Positions 21,359-30,425 are shown, counted from the first letter of the stretch. The stretch is DNA of 64,000 bases from Candidatus Accumulibacter sp. ACC003 (GCF_907163085.1 NZ_CAJQTX010000001.1:327001-391000); one strand, 5' to 3'. The notes: generated from the sequence alone by a model not told the origin. Numbers and translations are program-made.

Positions 21359-22272
21359 CAGACTTTCTCCACTTCAGGACGACCGAGCAGACCCGACGGG
21401 CGGAACATCAGCACCAGGATCAGGATGCTGAAAGTCGCCACATCCTTGTACTCGGCCGACAGATAAGCCGCCCAGAACGCTTCGATCAGGCCGATCAGCA
21501 GGCCGCCGAGCATCGCTCCCGGCAAGGAGCCGATGCCGCCGAGGACAGCGGCGGTGAAGGCCTTGATGCCGGCGACGAAGCCGATGTAGAAATCGACGAC
21601 GCCGTAATAGACGGTGACCATCACGCCGGCGACCGCGGCGAGCGCGGCGCCGAGCATGAAGGTCAGCGAAATCGTCCGGTCGACGTTGATTCCGAGCAGC
21701 GCGGTCATCGTCCGGTCCTGCTCGCACGAGCGTTGCTGTCGCCCGAACGAGGTCTTGGTGATCAGGTACGTAAAGCCGCTCATCAGTGCGACGGTGACGA
21801 GGACAATGAGGATTTGCGTGTAGGCCAGGCGAACCGTGAAGCCGTCGACGGTCAGCAGGTCGATGCCGCCGACCAGCACCGGCGGGATCGGCTTGACGCG
21901 TGCGCCCTGCGTCAGCTGCACCATGTTCTGCAGGAAGATCGACATGCCGATCGCCGAGATCAGCGGCGCCAGCCGCGTCGCGCCGCGCAGCGGCCGGTAA
22001 GCGATGCGCTCGACGGCCCAGCCATAAACCGAGGTGAACAGGACGGCGACGATCAGCACCAGCAGCAGCGCCAGCGGTACCGAACTGACGCCGAAGGTCG
22101 CGAGAATGGTGAACACCGTGACGGCGATGAACGCACTGACCATGTAGATATCGCCGTGCGCGAAATTGATCATGCCGATGATGCCGTAGACCATCGTGTA
22201 GCCGATGGCGATCAGACCATAGACGGCGCCAAGTGTCAGGCCGTTGATCAGTTGCTGAAGTGCCAGAGCCAT
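21358..22272 (-). CDS. livH: Branched-chain amino acid ABC transporter permease LivH
   Basis: This 304-residue permease has the family-typical start ([23 protein letters not shown]), the motif [11 protein letters not shown], and [27 protein letters not shown] lies directly before ATG 22272, an optimal ribosome-binding site. An extra nine upstream codons in frame are rejected. It heads the livHMGF operon; the binding protein gene livJ lies separately at 26475-27572. Confidence 0.92.
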
Positions 22273-22447
22273 CGCCTTCCTCCTTTGCTGCTTGCGCAAG
22301 ATGCGCTGATTGTTAGGGCGGCGTCAGGTGCAATGAGCCTGTCGTCGGTAGTTTTCAGCTCCAACTGGTACGGATTGGTCGCGGCTACGGCCGTCAATCA
22401 GTTTTTCCGTACTTTGCCGGATGACTTTGGGACGCCTCGGCTGGCAG

Positions 22448-22741
22448 CTATTTGCTCCTGGGCTGCCAATAATCGGGTTCCCGGCGGAGGTGCATGATCG
22501 CGACAACAAACAGGACGTCATCTTGTTGCGAGTACAGGATTCCATAGGGGAAGCGCCTTACCAATGACCGTCTGACGTCCTCGGCAAGACTCGGCCATGC
22601 CATTGGGTAGGCTATCGTGCGTTCAATGGCCGAGTACACCTCAACGGCAAAGTCGTAGCCCAAACCCGGTTCACACTCTTCGTAGTAGTCAATCGCGTGC
22701 AAGAATTCGGTTTCCGCTTCCGGGTGGAATGCGTACTTCAC
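22448..22741 (-). CDS. RelE/ParE-family toxin
   Basis: This 97-residue basic protein shows the ParE fold pattern: N-terminal HPEAETEFLHAIDYYEE, central AIERTIAYP, then VRRSLVRRFPYGILYSQQDDVLFVVAIMHLRREPDYW. ParE toxins usually poison gyrase; RelE relatives cleave mRNA, and sequence alone cannot separate them here. The start overlaps the antitoxin stop by four bases (ATGA), as is usual for these modules. The pair interrupts the stretch between livH and putA. Confidence 0.85.
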   Translation of the reverse strand: MKYAFHPEAETEFLHAIDYYEECEPGLGYDFAVEVYSAIERTIAYPMAWPSLAEDVRRSLVRRFPYGILYSQQDDVLFVVAIMHLRREPDYWQPRSK

Positions 22742-22962
22742 GCTGAAAATCTGTTCCAGATCTTTCGGAACACTTCGTCTCCAGGAACGGCTTCAAGTTC
22801 GCCAGCGCGCAGTTCCGCCAAGCGTTTTTTGGCAACCAGCGCCCATTTCTCGTCAATATCCGTTGTTGGTTGGTTGAGACTTTTCAGGATCGAGTCGACG
22901 ACCATCGCTCTCTCTTCAACTGGCAGAGAAATTGCCTCTGCTATCAAGTCGGCTGTCTTCAT
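22738..22962 (-). CDS. Antitoxin, addiction-module component family
   Basis: This 74-residue acidic protein matches the short addiction-module antitoxin type (ISLPVEERAMVVDSILKSL; then DEKWALVAKKRLAELRAGELEAVPGDEVF). ATG 22962 follows a GGAG sequence (rc GGAGCTCAC) and is preferred to a start eight codons upstream. It precedes and overlaps the ParE-like toxin gene and should neutralise it and autoregulate the pair. Confidence 0.82.
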   Translation of the reverse strand: MKTADLIAEAISLPVEERAMVVDSILKSLNQPTTDIDEKWALVAKKRLAELRAGELEAVPGDEVFRKIWNRFSA

Positions 22963-23153
22963 GTGAGCTCCAGGTAATGTCACCAAATCGTACAGTCAAA
23001 CGTCGCTACTCGGGGGCGGCGGGACGCTGGCGATGCGTCCGCGGTGGCGCGTTGCTCTTCGGCAGCGGCCGCTGGTGATTGTTGCGCCTACGCTCGCCTC
23101 TCGGCATGGCTGCCCCTCCTGACTATTTCCCGGGCCTGAGGCGGGGTCTTGCA

Positions 23154-26100
23154 TCATTCATCACCCGCGTCCATGGCCATCAAGCTGGCGTTGCCGCCGG
23201 CGGCGGTGGTGTCGACCGATAGCGTACGTTCGCTGGCGAAGCGGTAGAGGTAATGCGGGCCGCCGGCCTTTGGCCCGGTTCCCGACAGTCCCTCGCCGCC
23301 GAAGGGCTGGACGCCGACGACGGCGCCGATGACGTTGCGGTTGACGTAGGTGTTGCCGACGTGTAGCCGGCCGGTGATGCGCCGGATGGTCTCCTCGATG
23401 CGGCTGTGGATGCCCAGCGTCAGGCCGTAGCCGGTGCTGGCGATGGCCTCGCAGACCTTGTCGAGGTCCTCGCCGCGCCAGCGGATGACGTGCAGGATCG
23501 GCCCGAAAACTTCGCGTTCGAGGCGCGACAGGCTGTCGATCTCGTAGGCGCGCGGCGCGAAGAAGCTGCCGTGGGCGGTCGCCTGCTCGTCGAGCGGGCA
23601 GCTGGCGATCGGCGTCGCGAAACTGTCCAGCCAGCTGGCGTGGGCGAGCAGCACCTTGCGCGCGGCGTCGTCGATCACCGGTCCGACGTCGGTGCGCAGG
23701 TCGGCGGGGTCGCCGATGCGCAGCTCCTGCATCGCGCCGGCGAGCATGCTGCAGACGCGGTCGGCAATGTCGGCCTGGACGAAGAGGACGCGCAAGGCCG
23801 AACAGCGCTGGCCGGCGGAGTTGAACGCCGATGCGACGACGTCGCGGACGATCTGTTCGGGTAGCGCCGACGAATCGGCGATCATCGCGTTCTGACCGCC
23901 CGTTTCGGCGATCAGCGGCACCAGCGGGCCGTCCTTGCCGGCCAGCGTGCGGGCGATGATTCGCGCCACTTCGGTCGAGCCGGTAAAGGCGACGCCAGCA
24001 CAGTCACGAGCGGCGACCATCGCCGCGCCGACGCGGCCGTCGCCGGGCAGGAAGGCCAGTGCCTCGACCGGGATGCCGGCGCCGTGCAACAGGCCGACGG
24101 CCAGCGCGGCGACCAGTGGCGTCTGCTCGGCGGGTTTGGCGAGCACCGTGTTGCCGGCCGCCAGCGCGGCGGCGATCTGGCCGACGAAGATCGCCAGCGG
24201 GAAGTTCCACGGGCTGATGCAGACGAAAACGCCGCGGCCGTGCAGCGACAGGCAGTTGCGCTCGCCGGTCGGCCCCGGCAGCTCGATCACCGCCGCGAAC
24301 TTTTCCTTGGCCTGGGCCGCGTAGTAGCGGCAGAAATCGATCGCTTCGCGGACCTCGGAAACGGCGTCGACCTGGATGCGGCCACCTTCGCGAACGATCA
24401 GCGCGACGAGTTCGGGAAGGCGCACCTGCATCGCGTCGGCGGCGCGGTCGAGGGCGGCGGCACGGCTGCTCGCCGGCGTCGCTTCCCACGCCGGGAAAGC
24501 CGCCTGGGCGACCGCCATGGCGGCGTTGACGTCGGCGCTGCTGGCCTCGATCACCTGCCCGACGACCTCGCGCTGGTTGGCCGGCGAGCAGACTGGCCGG
24601 CTGCTGGCGCCAGAGCCCTGCTTGCCGGCAATCAGCGGTGCCGCCAGGTAGTTGACCCTGGTGCTCGCCTTGATGGCGCTGCGCAGGTCTTCGAGCGTCG
24701 CTTTGTCGTTCATGTCGAGTCCTTCACTGTTGCGGCGCTCGGCGCCGAAGAGGTCGCGCGGCAGCGGAATGCGGCTTTGCCGTTTGATCGTCAGCGCCGC
24801 CAGTTTTTCGACGGGGTCGGCGATCAGGGCGTCGATTGGCAGGTCAGCGTCGGCGATGCGGTTGACAAACGACGAATTGGCGCCGTTCTCCAGCAGGCGG
24901 CGGACCAGATACGCCAGCAGGTCTTCATGACTGCCGACCGGCGCATAGACGCGACACGCGCGGCCGAGCTTGTCCTTGCCGACGATCTGGTCGTAGAGCT
25001 CTTCGCCCATGCCGTGCAGTCGCTGATATTCCCATTCGTCGCTGCCGCCGGCACTGATGGCGATTTCGGCAACGGCCGCCAGGGTGTGCGCGTTATGCGT
25101 CGCGAACGCCGGGTAGAAAGCCTGCGGGTCGGCGAAGAGGCGCCTGGCGCACGCCAGATACGACACGTCACTGGCCACCTTGCGCGTGAACACCGGGTAA
25201 TCGGACAAGCCGCGCTCCTGCGCCATCTTGATCTCGGCGTCCCAGTAGGCGCCCTTGCACAGGCGCACCAGCAGTCGCCGCTGGCCGCGGTGGGCGATGT
25301 CGGCGAGCCAGTCGATGACCGGCAGGGCGCGCTTCTGGTACGCCTGCACGGCGAGTCCGAGGCCGTTCCAGCCGACCAGTTCGTGATCGGTGGCCAGCGC
25401 CTCGATCAGTTCCAGCGACATTTCCAGCCGCTCGGCTTCTTCGGCGTCGATCGTCAGACCGATGTTGCGCGCCTTGGCGCGCACCGCCAGCGCCTTGATC
25501 GCCGGCAGCAGCTCGCGGCGAACGCGGTCCTCGTTGGCCACCTCGTAGCGCGGGTGCAGCGCCGAGAGCTTGATCGAGATCGACGGCGCGATGAACGGTG
25601 GCCGGCCGGCGGCCGAGTCGCCGATGGCGGCGATAGCTTTGCTGTAGGAATCGAAATAGCGCAAGGCGTCGGCGCTGGTCCGCGCCGATTCGCCGAGCAT
25701 GTCGTAGGAGTGGCGGTAGCCGGTTTTCTCGGCACCACGCGCACGCTCGAGCGCTTCGTGGATGTTGCGCCCCATGACGAACTGCTTGCCGAGAATGCGC
25801 ATCGCGGTGATTACCGCCTGGCGGATCACGGGTTCGCCGGTACGCGCCACCAGTCGCCTGAGCGTGCCGCCGAGCTTGCGGTCGGCGGTGTCGAGATTAA
25901 CGATCCGGCCGGTGAGCATCAAGGCCCAGGTGCCGGCATTGACGAAGGTGCTGTGCGACGCGCCGAGCCGCTTTTGCCACTCGGTGCTGCCGATCTTGTC
26001 GCGGATCAGGCGATCGACGGTTTCAGCGTCGGGGATTCGCAGCAGTGCTTCGGCCAGGCACATCAGGACGACGCCTTCGCGCGACGAGAGGTCGTAAGTG

Positions 26101-26297
26101 GCCAGGAAGGCGTCGATGCCGCCGGTCTTCAGGCGCCGGTCACGAACGGTCTGGACCAGCGGTGTCGCGCGCTGCCGGATGCCTTGCTGCTCGGAAGGCG
26201 TAAAACGCGCCGCTTCGATGAGTTCTTCGACGATTCGTTCTTCGTCAATGCGGTGATAGTCACGCAGACGCTGCTGGAGGGCTTGGGGTGTAGCCAC
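23154..26297 (-). CDS. putA: Bifunctional proline dehydrogenase / delta-1-pyrroline-5-carboxylate dehydrogenase PutA
   Basis: This 1047-residue enzyme oxidises proline to glutamate in two steps. The FAD-dependent PRODH barrel covers about residues 60-480 (LLVRLCKGAYWDAEIKMAQ; YQRLHGMGEELYD). The P5C dehydrogenase domain (about 560-1040) has ETGGQNAMIAD and the catalytic Cys in NSAGQRCSAL. The N-terminus begins directly with the PutA helical arm and shows no ribbon-helix-helix DNA-binding domain, so this is a non-regulatory, short-type PutA. It lies downstream of livJ on the same strand, consistent with an amino-acid uptake and catabolism block. Confidence 0.94.
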   Translation of the reverse strand: MATPQALQQRLRDYHRIDEERIVEELIEAARFTPSEQQGIRQRATPLVQTVRDRRLKTGGIDAFLATYDLSSREGVVLMCLAEALLRIPDAETVDRLIRDKIGSTEWQKRLGASHSTFVNAGTWALMLTGRIVNLDTADRKLGGTLRRLVARTGEPVIRQAVITAMRILGKQFVMGRNIHEALERARGAEKTGYRHSYDMLGESARTSADALRYFDSYSKAIAAIGDSAAGRPPFIAPSISIKLSALHPRYEVANEDRVRRELLPAIKALAVRAKARNIGLTIDAEEAERLEMSLELIEALATDHELVGWNGLGLAVQAYQKRALPVIDWLADIAHRGQRRLLVRLCKGAYWDAEIKMAQERGLSDYPVFTRKVASDVSYLACARRLFADPQAFYPAFATHNAHTLAAVAEIAISAGGSDEWEYQRLHGMGEELYDQIVGKDKLGRACRVYAPVGSHEDLLAYLVRRLLENGANSSFVNRIADADLPIDALIADPVEKLAALTIKRQSRIPLPRDLFGAERRNSEGLDMNDKATLEDLRSAIKASTRVNYLAAPLIAGKQGSGASSRPVCSPANQREVVGQVIEASSADVNAAMAVAQAAFPAWEATPASSRAAALDRAADAMQVRLPELVALIVREGGRIQVDAVSEVREAIDFCRYYAAQAKEKFAAVIELPGPTGERNCLSLHGRGVFVCISPWNFPLAIFVGQIAAALAAGNTVLAKPAEQTPLVAALAVGLLHGAGIPVEALAFLPGDGRVGAAMVAARDCAGVAFTGSTEVARIIARTLAGKDGPLVPLIAETGGQNAMIADSSALPEQIVRDVVASAFNSAGQRCSALRVLFVQADIADRVCSMLAGAMQELRIGDPADLRTDVGPVIDDAARKVLLAHASWLDSFATPIASCPLDEQATAHGSFFAPRAYEIDSLSRLEREVFGPILHVIRWRGEDLDKVCEAIASTGYGLTLGIHSRIEETIRRITGRLHVGNTYVNRNVIGAVVGVQPFGGEGLSGTGPKAGGPHYLYRFASERTLSVDTTAAGGNASLMAMDAGDE

Positions 26298-26323
26298 GCT
26301 CGTTCCTGCCTTTCAGTCGATTG

Positions 26324-26352
26324 GACGCGACACGCTGCTGGCGTGTCGCGTC
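26324..26352. terminator. Perfect 11-bp stem hairpin upstream of putA
   Basis: GACGCGACACG and its exact complement CGTGTCGCGTC flank a seven-base loop, in the gap between livJ and putA. There is no T-tract on either side, so a classical intrinsic terminator is unlikely. An attenuator, RNA-stability element or protein site is possible. Confidence 0.5.
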
Positions 26353-26400
26353 ACCTTGCCGAAATTCCCGACGTCTGGCGGACGCCGAGTGAGCTTCTCG

Positions 26401-26466
26401 GTCGAGGCGCCGTCTCGCTGGCGGCCTCGACCGGCGCGCCTGCCGACTTCTGCCGGTAGGCGCGCC
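26401..26466. terminator. Two adjacent GC-rich hairpins just downstream of livJ
   Basis: One hairpin pairs GTCGAGGCGCC with GGCGGCCTCGAC (26401-26431, one bulge). The next pairs GGCGCGCCTGCCG with CGGTAGGCGCGCC (26433-26466, one mismatch) and ends nine bases from the livJ stop. The position suggests transcript-end structure for livJ, but no U-run follows. Confidence 0.5.
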
Positions 26467-26474
26467 TCTGACGC

Positions 26475-27572
26475 CTACATCTTCACGTAGTCGTACTTGC
26501 CACCTTTCCACTGATAGACCATGAAGCCGGGCAGCTTGTTGTCGCCCTTGGCGTCGAAGCTCAGCTTGCCGATGACGGTTTCGAAGCTGCCTTCACGCAT
26601 CGCCTTCTCGAGGTCCTTGTACTTGGTACTCTTGGCTTTCTCGGCGGCTTCGGCGAACAGCTGCATCGCGGCATAGGCGTACATCACGTAGCCCTCGGGG
26701 TCGATCTTGGCGTCGCGAAACTCCTTGACGACACTGGCTGCGGCGGGGTTCTTGCGCGGGTCCGGGGCAAAGGTGAACAGCACGTTGTCGGAGGCCGGTC
26801 CGGCAGCGGTCACCAGCTCGGAGTTGGTCATCGTATCGCCGCCCATTATGGTCAGTTTCAGACCGGCTTGCTGCGCCTGGCGGAGGATCAACGCCACCTC
26901 GGTGTGGTAGCCACCAAAAGCCAGTACCTGAACGCCGGCTGACTTGAGCTTGCTGACCAGTCCCGAATAATCCTTTTCACCGGCGGTGATCGACTCGCGC
27001 AGCGTTGGCTTGATGCCCTTGGCGGCCAGCGCCTTGGCGATCTCGTCGGCGAGTCCCTTGCCGTAGGCGCTCTTGTCGTCAACGACGGCGATCTTCTGGC
27101 CCTTGAAATGCGAGGCCAGGTAATTGCCGGCGACCAGACCCTGCTGGTCATCGCGACCCATGATCCGGAAGACGTTCTTCAGACCGCGTTCGGTGACCTG
27201 CGGGTTGGTCGACACCGTCGCCATCGGGATCTGCGACTCGTTGTAGACGTCCGACGCCGGGATCGTCGAGCTCGAGCACCAGTGACCGTGCATGAAGACG
27301 ATCTGCTTGTTGACCATCGTGTTGGCGACCGAGACCGCCTGTTTCGGGTCGCAGGCGTCGTCGCCGACTTCCAGCTGCAGTTTCTGTCCGAGAACGCCGC
27401 CCTTGGCGTTGATGTCGGCGACCGCCATCTCGGCGCCCTTGCGGATCTGGTCACCCGCCGACGCGTATTGACCGGTCATCGGGCCGGCAATGCCCACCAG
27501 GATATCGGCGTAGGCCTTGCCGCCAGCCAGGGCAAGCAGGCTGAAGCCGGCCACCAGGATCTGTTTTCTCAT
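26475..27572 (-). CDS. livJ: Branched-chain amino acid ABC transporter substrate-binding protein (LivJ/LivK type)
   Basis: This 365-residue periplasmic protein has a signal peptide (about residues 1-22, ending AGGKAYA) and the ligand-branch family start (ILVGIAGPMTGQYASAGDQIRKGAEMAVADINAKGG). CDPKQAVSVANTMV and HGHWCSSSTIPA are typical of Leu/Ile/Val-binding proteins. It should deliver substrate to LivHMGF encoded at 18.5-22.3 kb. The ATG at 27572 overlaps the stop of the GntR gene (ATGA), and its ribosome site (AAAGGAGGAAAG) lies inside that gene's last codons, so the two are translationally coupled. Confidence 0.92.
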   Translation of the reverse strand: MRKQILVAGFSLLALAGGKAYADILVGIAGPMTGQYASAGDQIRKGAEMAVADINAKGGVLGQKLQLEVGDDACDPKQAVSVANTMVNKQIVFMHGHWCSSSTIPASDVYNESQIPMATVSTNPQVTERGLKNVFRIMGRDDQQGLVAGNYLASHFKGQKIAVVDDKSAYGKGLADEIAKALAAKGIKPTLRESITAGEKDYSGLVSKLKSAGVQVLAFGGYHTEVALILRQAQQAGLKLTIMGGDTMTNSELVTAAGPASDNVLFTFAPDPRKNPAAASVVKEFRDAKIDPEGYVMYAYAAMQLFAEAAEKAKSTKYKDLEKAMREGSFETVIGKLSFDAKGDNKLPGFMVYQWKGGKYDYVKM

Positions 27573-28261
27573 TTCTTTCCTCCTTTGCTACGGTGCTCGT
27601 TTAAAAAATGGACAAGTGACGCACCCGCCTCGAGCACATGCGCTCGAGTGAGTTCTGCCGCTGCGTCGGCGTCCCGGCGGACGAACGCGTCGAGAATCGC
27701 GGCGTGTTCGTGCTGGGTCTTCGGCATTTCGGTGGCCACCGACAACAGGGCGCGGACGTAACGCTCGACCTTGTTGTACAGCGTGCGGATCTCGGCCAGC
27801 AGGACCGGGCGTCCGGCGGCGCCGTAAAGCGTTGAGTGAAACAGCCAGTTCAGCTCGCCCCAGCCGCCGGTGTCGGTGGCCCGCGCAAAGGCGTCGAGGT
27901 GCTGGCGCGCGTCTTCGATGCTCTGCGCGTCGATCAGCGGCGCAGCCAGGCGTGCCGCCCGGGCTTCGAGCATCGCCCGGATTTCCATGTACTCGTCAAT
28001 CTCGGCGGCCGATAATGAGGCGACGACGGCGCCGCGGTGCGGCAGGAAGGTCACCAGGCCCTTGGCCTCGAGGTGTTTGAGCGCTTCGCGAACGGGAATC
28101 TTGCTGACCTGGAAGTGACTGGCAATTTCGTCCTGGCGGAGCACCTCGCCGGCCGGCAGCAGGCCGGCGACAATCGCCTTCTTGAGCGTCTGGGCGACGT
28201 GATCAGACGCGCTGAGGCGCGGCATTTTCTGCGCTGAGATCAGTTCAAGAACCGTCGACAT
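27569..28261 (-). CDS. GntR/FadR-family (FCD) transcriptional regulator
   Basis: This 230-residue regulator has an N-terminal winged-helix DNA-binding domain (about residues 20-85; LRQDEIASHFQVSKIPVREALKHLEAKGLV) and a C-terminal FCD ligand domain (about 95-220; EYMEIRAMLEARAARLAAP and the His ligands FHSTLY, HEHAAIL, RAHV that usually hold a metal). ATG 28261 is chosen. The longer frame would translate through the promoter palindrome. It is coupled to livJ and should control livJ, itself and perhaps putA in response to a small carboxylate or amino acid (inference). Confidence 0.88.
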   Translation of the reverse strand: MSTVLELISAQKMPRLSASDHVAQTLKKAIVAGLLPAGEVLRQDEIASHFQVSKIPVREALKHLEAKGLVTFLPHRGAVVASLSAAEIDEYMEIRAMLEARAARLAAPLIDAQSIEDARQHLDAFARATDTGGWGELNWLFHSTLYGAAGRPVLLAEIRTLYNKVERYVRALLSVATEMPKTQHEHAAILDAFVRRDADAAAELTRAHVLEAGASLVHFLNEHRSKGGKK

Positions 28262-28282
28262 GGTCGGTAAGCGGCGCTCCGG

Positions 28283-28298
28283 ATATCGTATACGATAT
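28283..28298. promoter_or_regulatory. Perfect 16-bp palindrome, probable operator of the GntR regulator
   Basis: ATATCGTATACGATAT is its own reverse complement and lies 22 bases upstream of the GntR start codon. FCD-subfamily GntR regulators commonly bind sites centred on GTATAC-type palindromes, so this is the likely autoregulatory site controlling the gntR-livJ transcript. Confidence 0.75.
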
Positions 28299-28647
28299 AA
28301 GCATGCTGCGGCGACCTTAGCGACAGTGCGCAGCGATGGCAAGCTGCAGTGCACCATCGGTCGTGGGGCGGAGAAGTGGCTCTCGCCGGTGAAAAGTATC
28401 CAACGCCTGTCTGGTTTTTCGCTGCAAGGCGTGCCGCGATGATCGAAACACGTCTTGCCACCCTGTTCAAGAACGGCGCCAGCCAGGCGGATCAGCGGCC
28501 AGCGGACGCCACCTCATCATGACGGCCTGTGGTGACGTGGCGAAGAATCGAGTCGCTTTCTGTCGAGGAGGGCAGTCTTCGCCCGCCCTCGCGTCTACGT
28601 TTTCTTTCGACATCGAGCCCACACTCTTGGCAATGGTGGTCCGTGTA
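28299..28647. other. Intergenic stretch between gntR and the VapBC-type pair
   Basis: About 350 bases contain no coding frame that I can support. The short open frames here have neither ribosome sites nor recognisable sequence. Confidence 0.4.
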
Positions 28648-28671
28648 GATATACAATTGGCGGCGTATATC
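28648..28671. promoter_or_regulatory. Inverted repeat GATATAC-N10-GTATATC before the vapB-like gene
   Basis: Exact seven-base arms are separated by ten bases. The repeat ends 23 bases before the antitoxin start and overlaps the expected promoter. AbrB-type VapB antitoxins bind such repeats to repress their own operon. Confidence 0.6.
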
Positions 28672-28693
28672 ATCAATCGATGGAGGGTGCGTC

Positions 28694-28927
28694 ATGCAAG
28701 TGGCCAAATGGGGCAATAGCCTTGCGGTGCGGATTCCGGCGGCGGTTGTCCAAGCCATGCGTCTGCAGGAGGGCGACGAAATCGAGATCCAGGTGCTGGG
28801 GCCGCGGGCTTTCGAGATCGCCAGGAAACCAGACGTTCCGGAACTTCTGGCACGGCTGCGGAAGTTCCGCGGCCGCTTGCCCGCCGATTTCAAGTTCGAC
28901 CGGCTTGAAGCCAGTGAGCGCATCTAA
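28694..28927 (+). CDS. vapB: VapB-type antitoxin, AbrB/MazE (SpoVT) fold
   Basis: This 77-residue protein has the swapped-hairpin DNA-binding N-terminus (QVAKWGNSLAVRIPAAVV, then GDEIEIQVLG) typical of AbrB/MazE antitoxins. Its C-terminal tail should wrap the toxin. GGAGGG precedes the ATG by six bases. The gene overlaps the PIN-domain toxin by 14 bases. Confidence 0.87.
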   Translation: MQVAKWGNSLAVRIPAAVVQAMRLQEGDEIEIQVLGPRAFEIARKPDVPELLARLRKFRGRLPADFKFDRLEASERI

Positions 28928-29318
28928 ACACTTCATCGACACCAACGTCCTCCTGCACCTGCTTTCAGGTGACCCTGGAAAAGCGGATCGTGCCGAGCAA
29001 CTGATTCAGGCCGGCGGCACGATCAGTGTGCAGGTACTCAACGAATTTGCCTCGGTCGCCTCGCGCAAACTGAAGATGTCGATCGCCGAAATTCGCGAGA
29101 TACTCGAAACGATCCGCGAAGTCCTGGAGATTGCTCCGCTGACGGAGGAGTCGCACACGCTGGGATTACGGATTGGCGAGCAGTATCTGCTGTCGATCGA
29201 TGATGCGATGATCGTCAGCGCAGCCTTGCTCGCCGGCTGTTCGGTGCTCTGGTCCGAAGATATGCACCACGGATTGGTGGTCGATCGGAGCCTCGTCATT
29301 CAAAACCCATTCCGCTGA
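28914..29318 (+). CDS. vapC: VapC-type toxin, PIN-domain ribonuclease
   Basis: From GTG 28914 this is a 134-residue PIN-domain protein with the first catalytic Asp in HFIDTNVLLHLL, Glu in VLNEFASVA, and further acids in SIDDAMIVSAA and WSEDM. That is the complete PIN active-site set for Mg-dependent RNA cleavage. The start lies within the end of the antitoxin gene, giving a coupled antitoxin-toxin operon. The open frame upstream of GTG 28914 is just the shadow of vapB. Confidence 0.86.
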   Translation: MSASKHFIDTNVLLHLLSGDPGKADRAEQLIQAGGTISVQVLNEFASVASRKLKMSIAEIREILETIREVLEIAPLTEESHTLGLRIGEQYLLSIDDAMIVSAALLAGCSVLWSEDMHHGLVVDRSLVIQNPFR

Positions 29319-29501
29319 TTGCCGGCAAGGACATGGCCAGGTCCGTCGCGTGCAATCAGCGAAGCGCCTTGCACCGGGCAGCGGCTGCCAGACCCGACGC
29401 TTCGCTCAGGAAGCAGGCGGCACGGATTGTGCGTGCGCCGCACGACGCGCAGCGCGCAGCGCCAGCGAAGACAACAGGTCGGAGCGGGCGCTCGCCAGTC
29501 G

Positions 29502-30425
29502 CTACTCGATCTGTAGTTGGTCCGGGTCGAGAAGCAGAAAGCGGGCGAAGCGCCCCTGCGTCCTGCTGCCATCGTCGCTGACGATGATGATCCGCTGGCG
29601 ACCATCGATCAGCGCCGAGCTCACTCCCTCGGCGTGCTCGAAACCGGCCAGGCCGGCGACCGACACCCGGCGGGAGGGAGCCGCTGGATCACCGCTCCAG
29701 AACCACAGTTCGAACTGCTCCTGCTCTTTGGCCAGCGGGCCGGCAATCACCAGATAGCCGTTGAGCACCGCAAGGTAAGACATGCCGCGGATCCCCTTGC
29801 CGCCGAGATCCAGCGTCACCAGCGTCGCCGAGATCGACGGCTCGTGGTGCGAGTCAAAGATCGCTTGCGGATTTTCGATGCTGGCGATAATCGCCCGCTG
29901 CTCAAGCAGTGGGCTGCGCAATCCGATCAGCAGACGGCGCTGATCAGCGCTCATCGCCAGTGCTTCGATGTTCAGCCCGCCGTCTTTTTTCACGTCGGGA
30001 ATCTTGGCAGCAGCGGCCAACAGCGGCTGGGCGGCGATCAAGGCTGCCTTGATTGGCGGCGCCAGCAGCGGCTCGGCGACGCGGTCGCCGGCGACGCGAA
30101 AGCGCACCAGCCTTTCGCGCGAGGCCTTCTCGCGCCCGTCGCCGTCGCGCGAATGCGAGGTGATCGCGTAGACGTATCCCGCCTGGTCGACGGTGACGCC
30201 TTCGAGGTCGTCGAGGTCCCAGAAGTCGTCACCGGCTTGCTGCACGCCCGACGGGTGCAGGGGGGTGCAGCGGACGCTGCCGTCGGCATCGATCTCGAGC
30301 ACGCTTAGCGGTTGCTGCAGCTCGTCTTCGACGACGATGAAGCGGCCGTCGGCGAGCTGCTGGATACCCGACGGTTCGTAGGTGCCCGTCAGTGGGCGGA
30401 AGCTGGGGGTGTCGTTCAGCGCCAA
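29502..30425 (-). CDS. DUF3616-family protein
   Basis: This 307-residue protein is predicted to form a beta-propeller-like fold. Motifs such as YEPSGIQQLADGRFIVVEDE, DLDDLEGVTVDQAGYVYAITSHSRDGDG and LNIEALAMSADQRRLLIGLRSPL match DUF3616 proteins. No signal peptide is seen and no catalytic function is established for the family. It is monocistronic here, with intergenic regions on both sides. Confidence 0.75.
   Translation of the reverse strand: MALNDTPSFRPLTGTYEPSGIQQLADGRFIVVEDELQQPLSVLEIDADGSVRCTPLHPSGVQQAGDDFWDLDDLEGVTVDQAGYVYAITSHSRDGDGREKASRERLVRFRVAGDRVAEPLLAPPIKAALIAAQPLLAAAAKIPDVKKDGGLNIEALAMSADQRRLLIGLRSPLLEQRAIIASIENPQAIFDSHHEPSISATLVTLDLGGKGIRGMSYLAVLNGYLVIAGPLAKEQEQFELWFWSGDPAAPSRRVSVAGLAGFEHAEGVSSALIDGRQRIIIVSDDGSRTQGRFARFLLLDPDQLQIE

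Noticed and set aside
26324..26352. Rho-independent terminator
   Set aside because: The stem is perfect but no T-run follows on either strand, so I list it as a hairpin of unclear role.
24084..26459. 791-residue plus-strand ORF opposite putA
   Set aside because: Shadow frame in high-GC DNA; putA on the other strand has full catalytic motifs.
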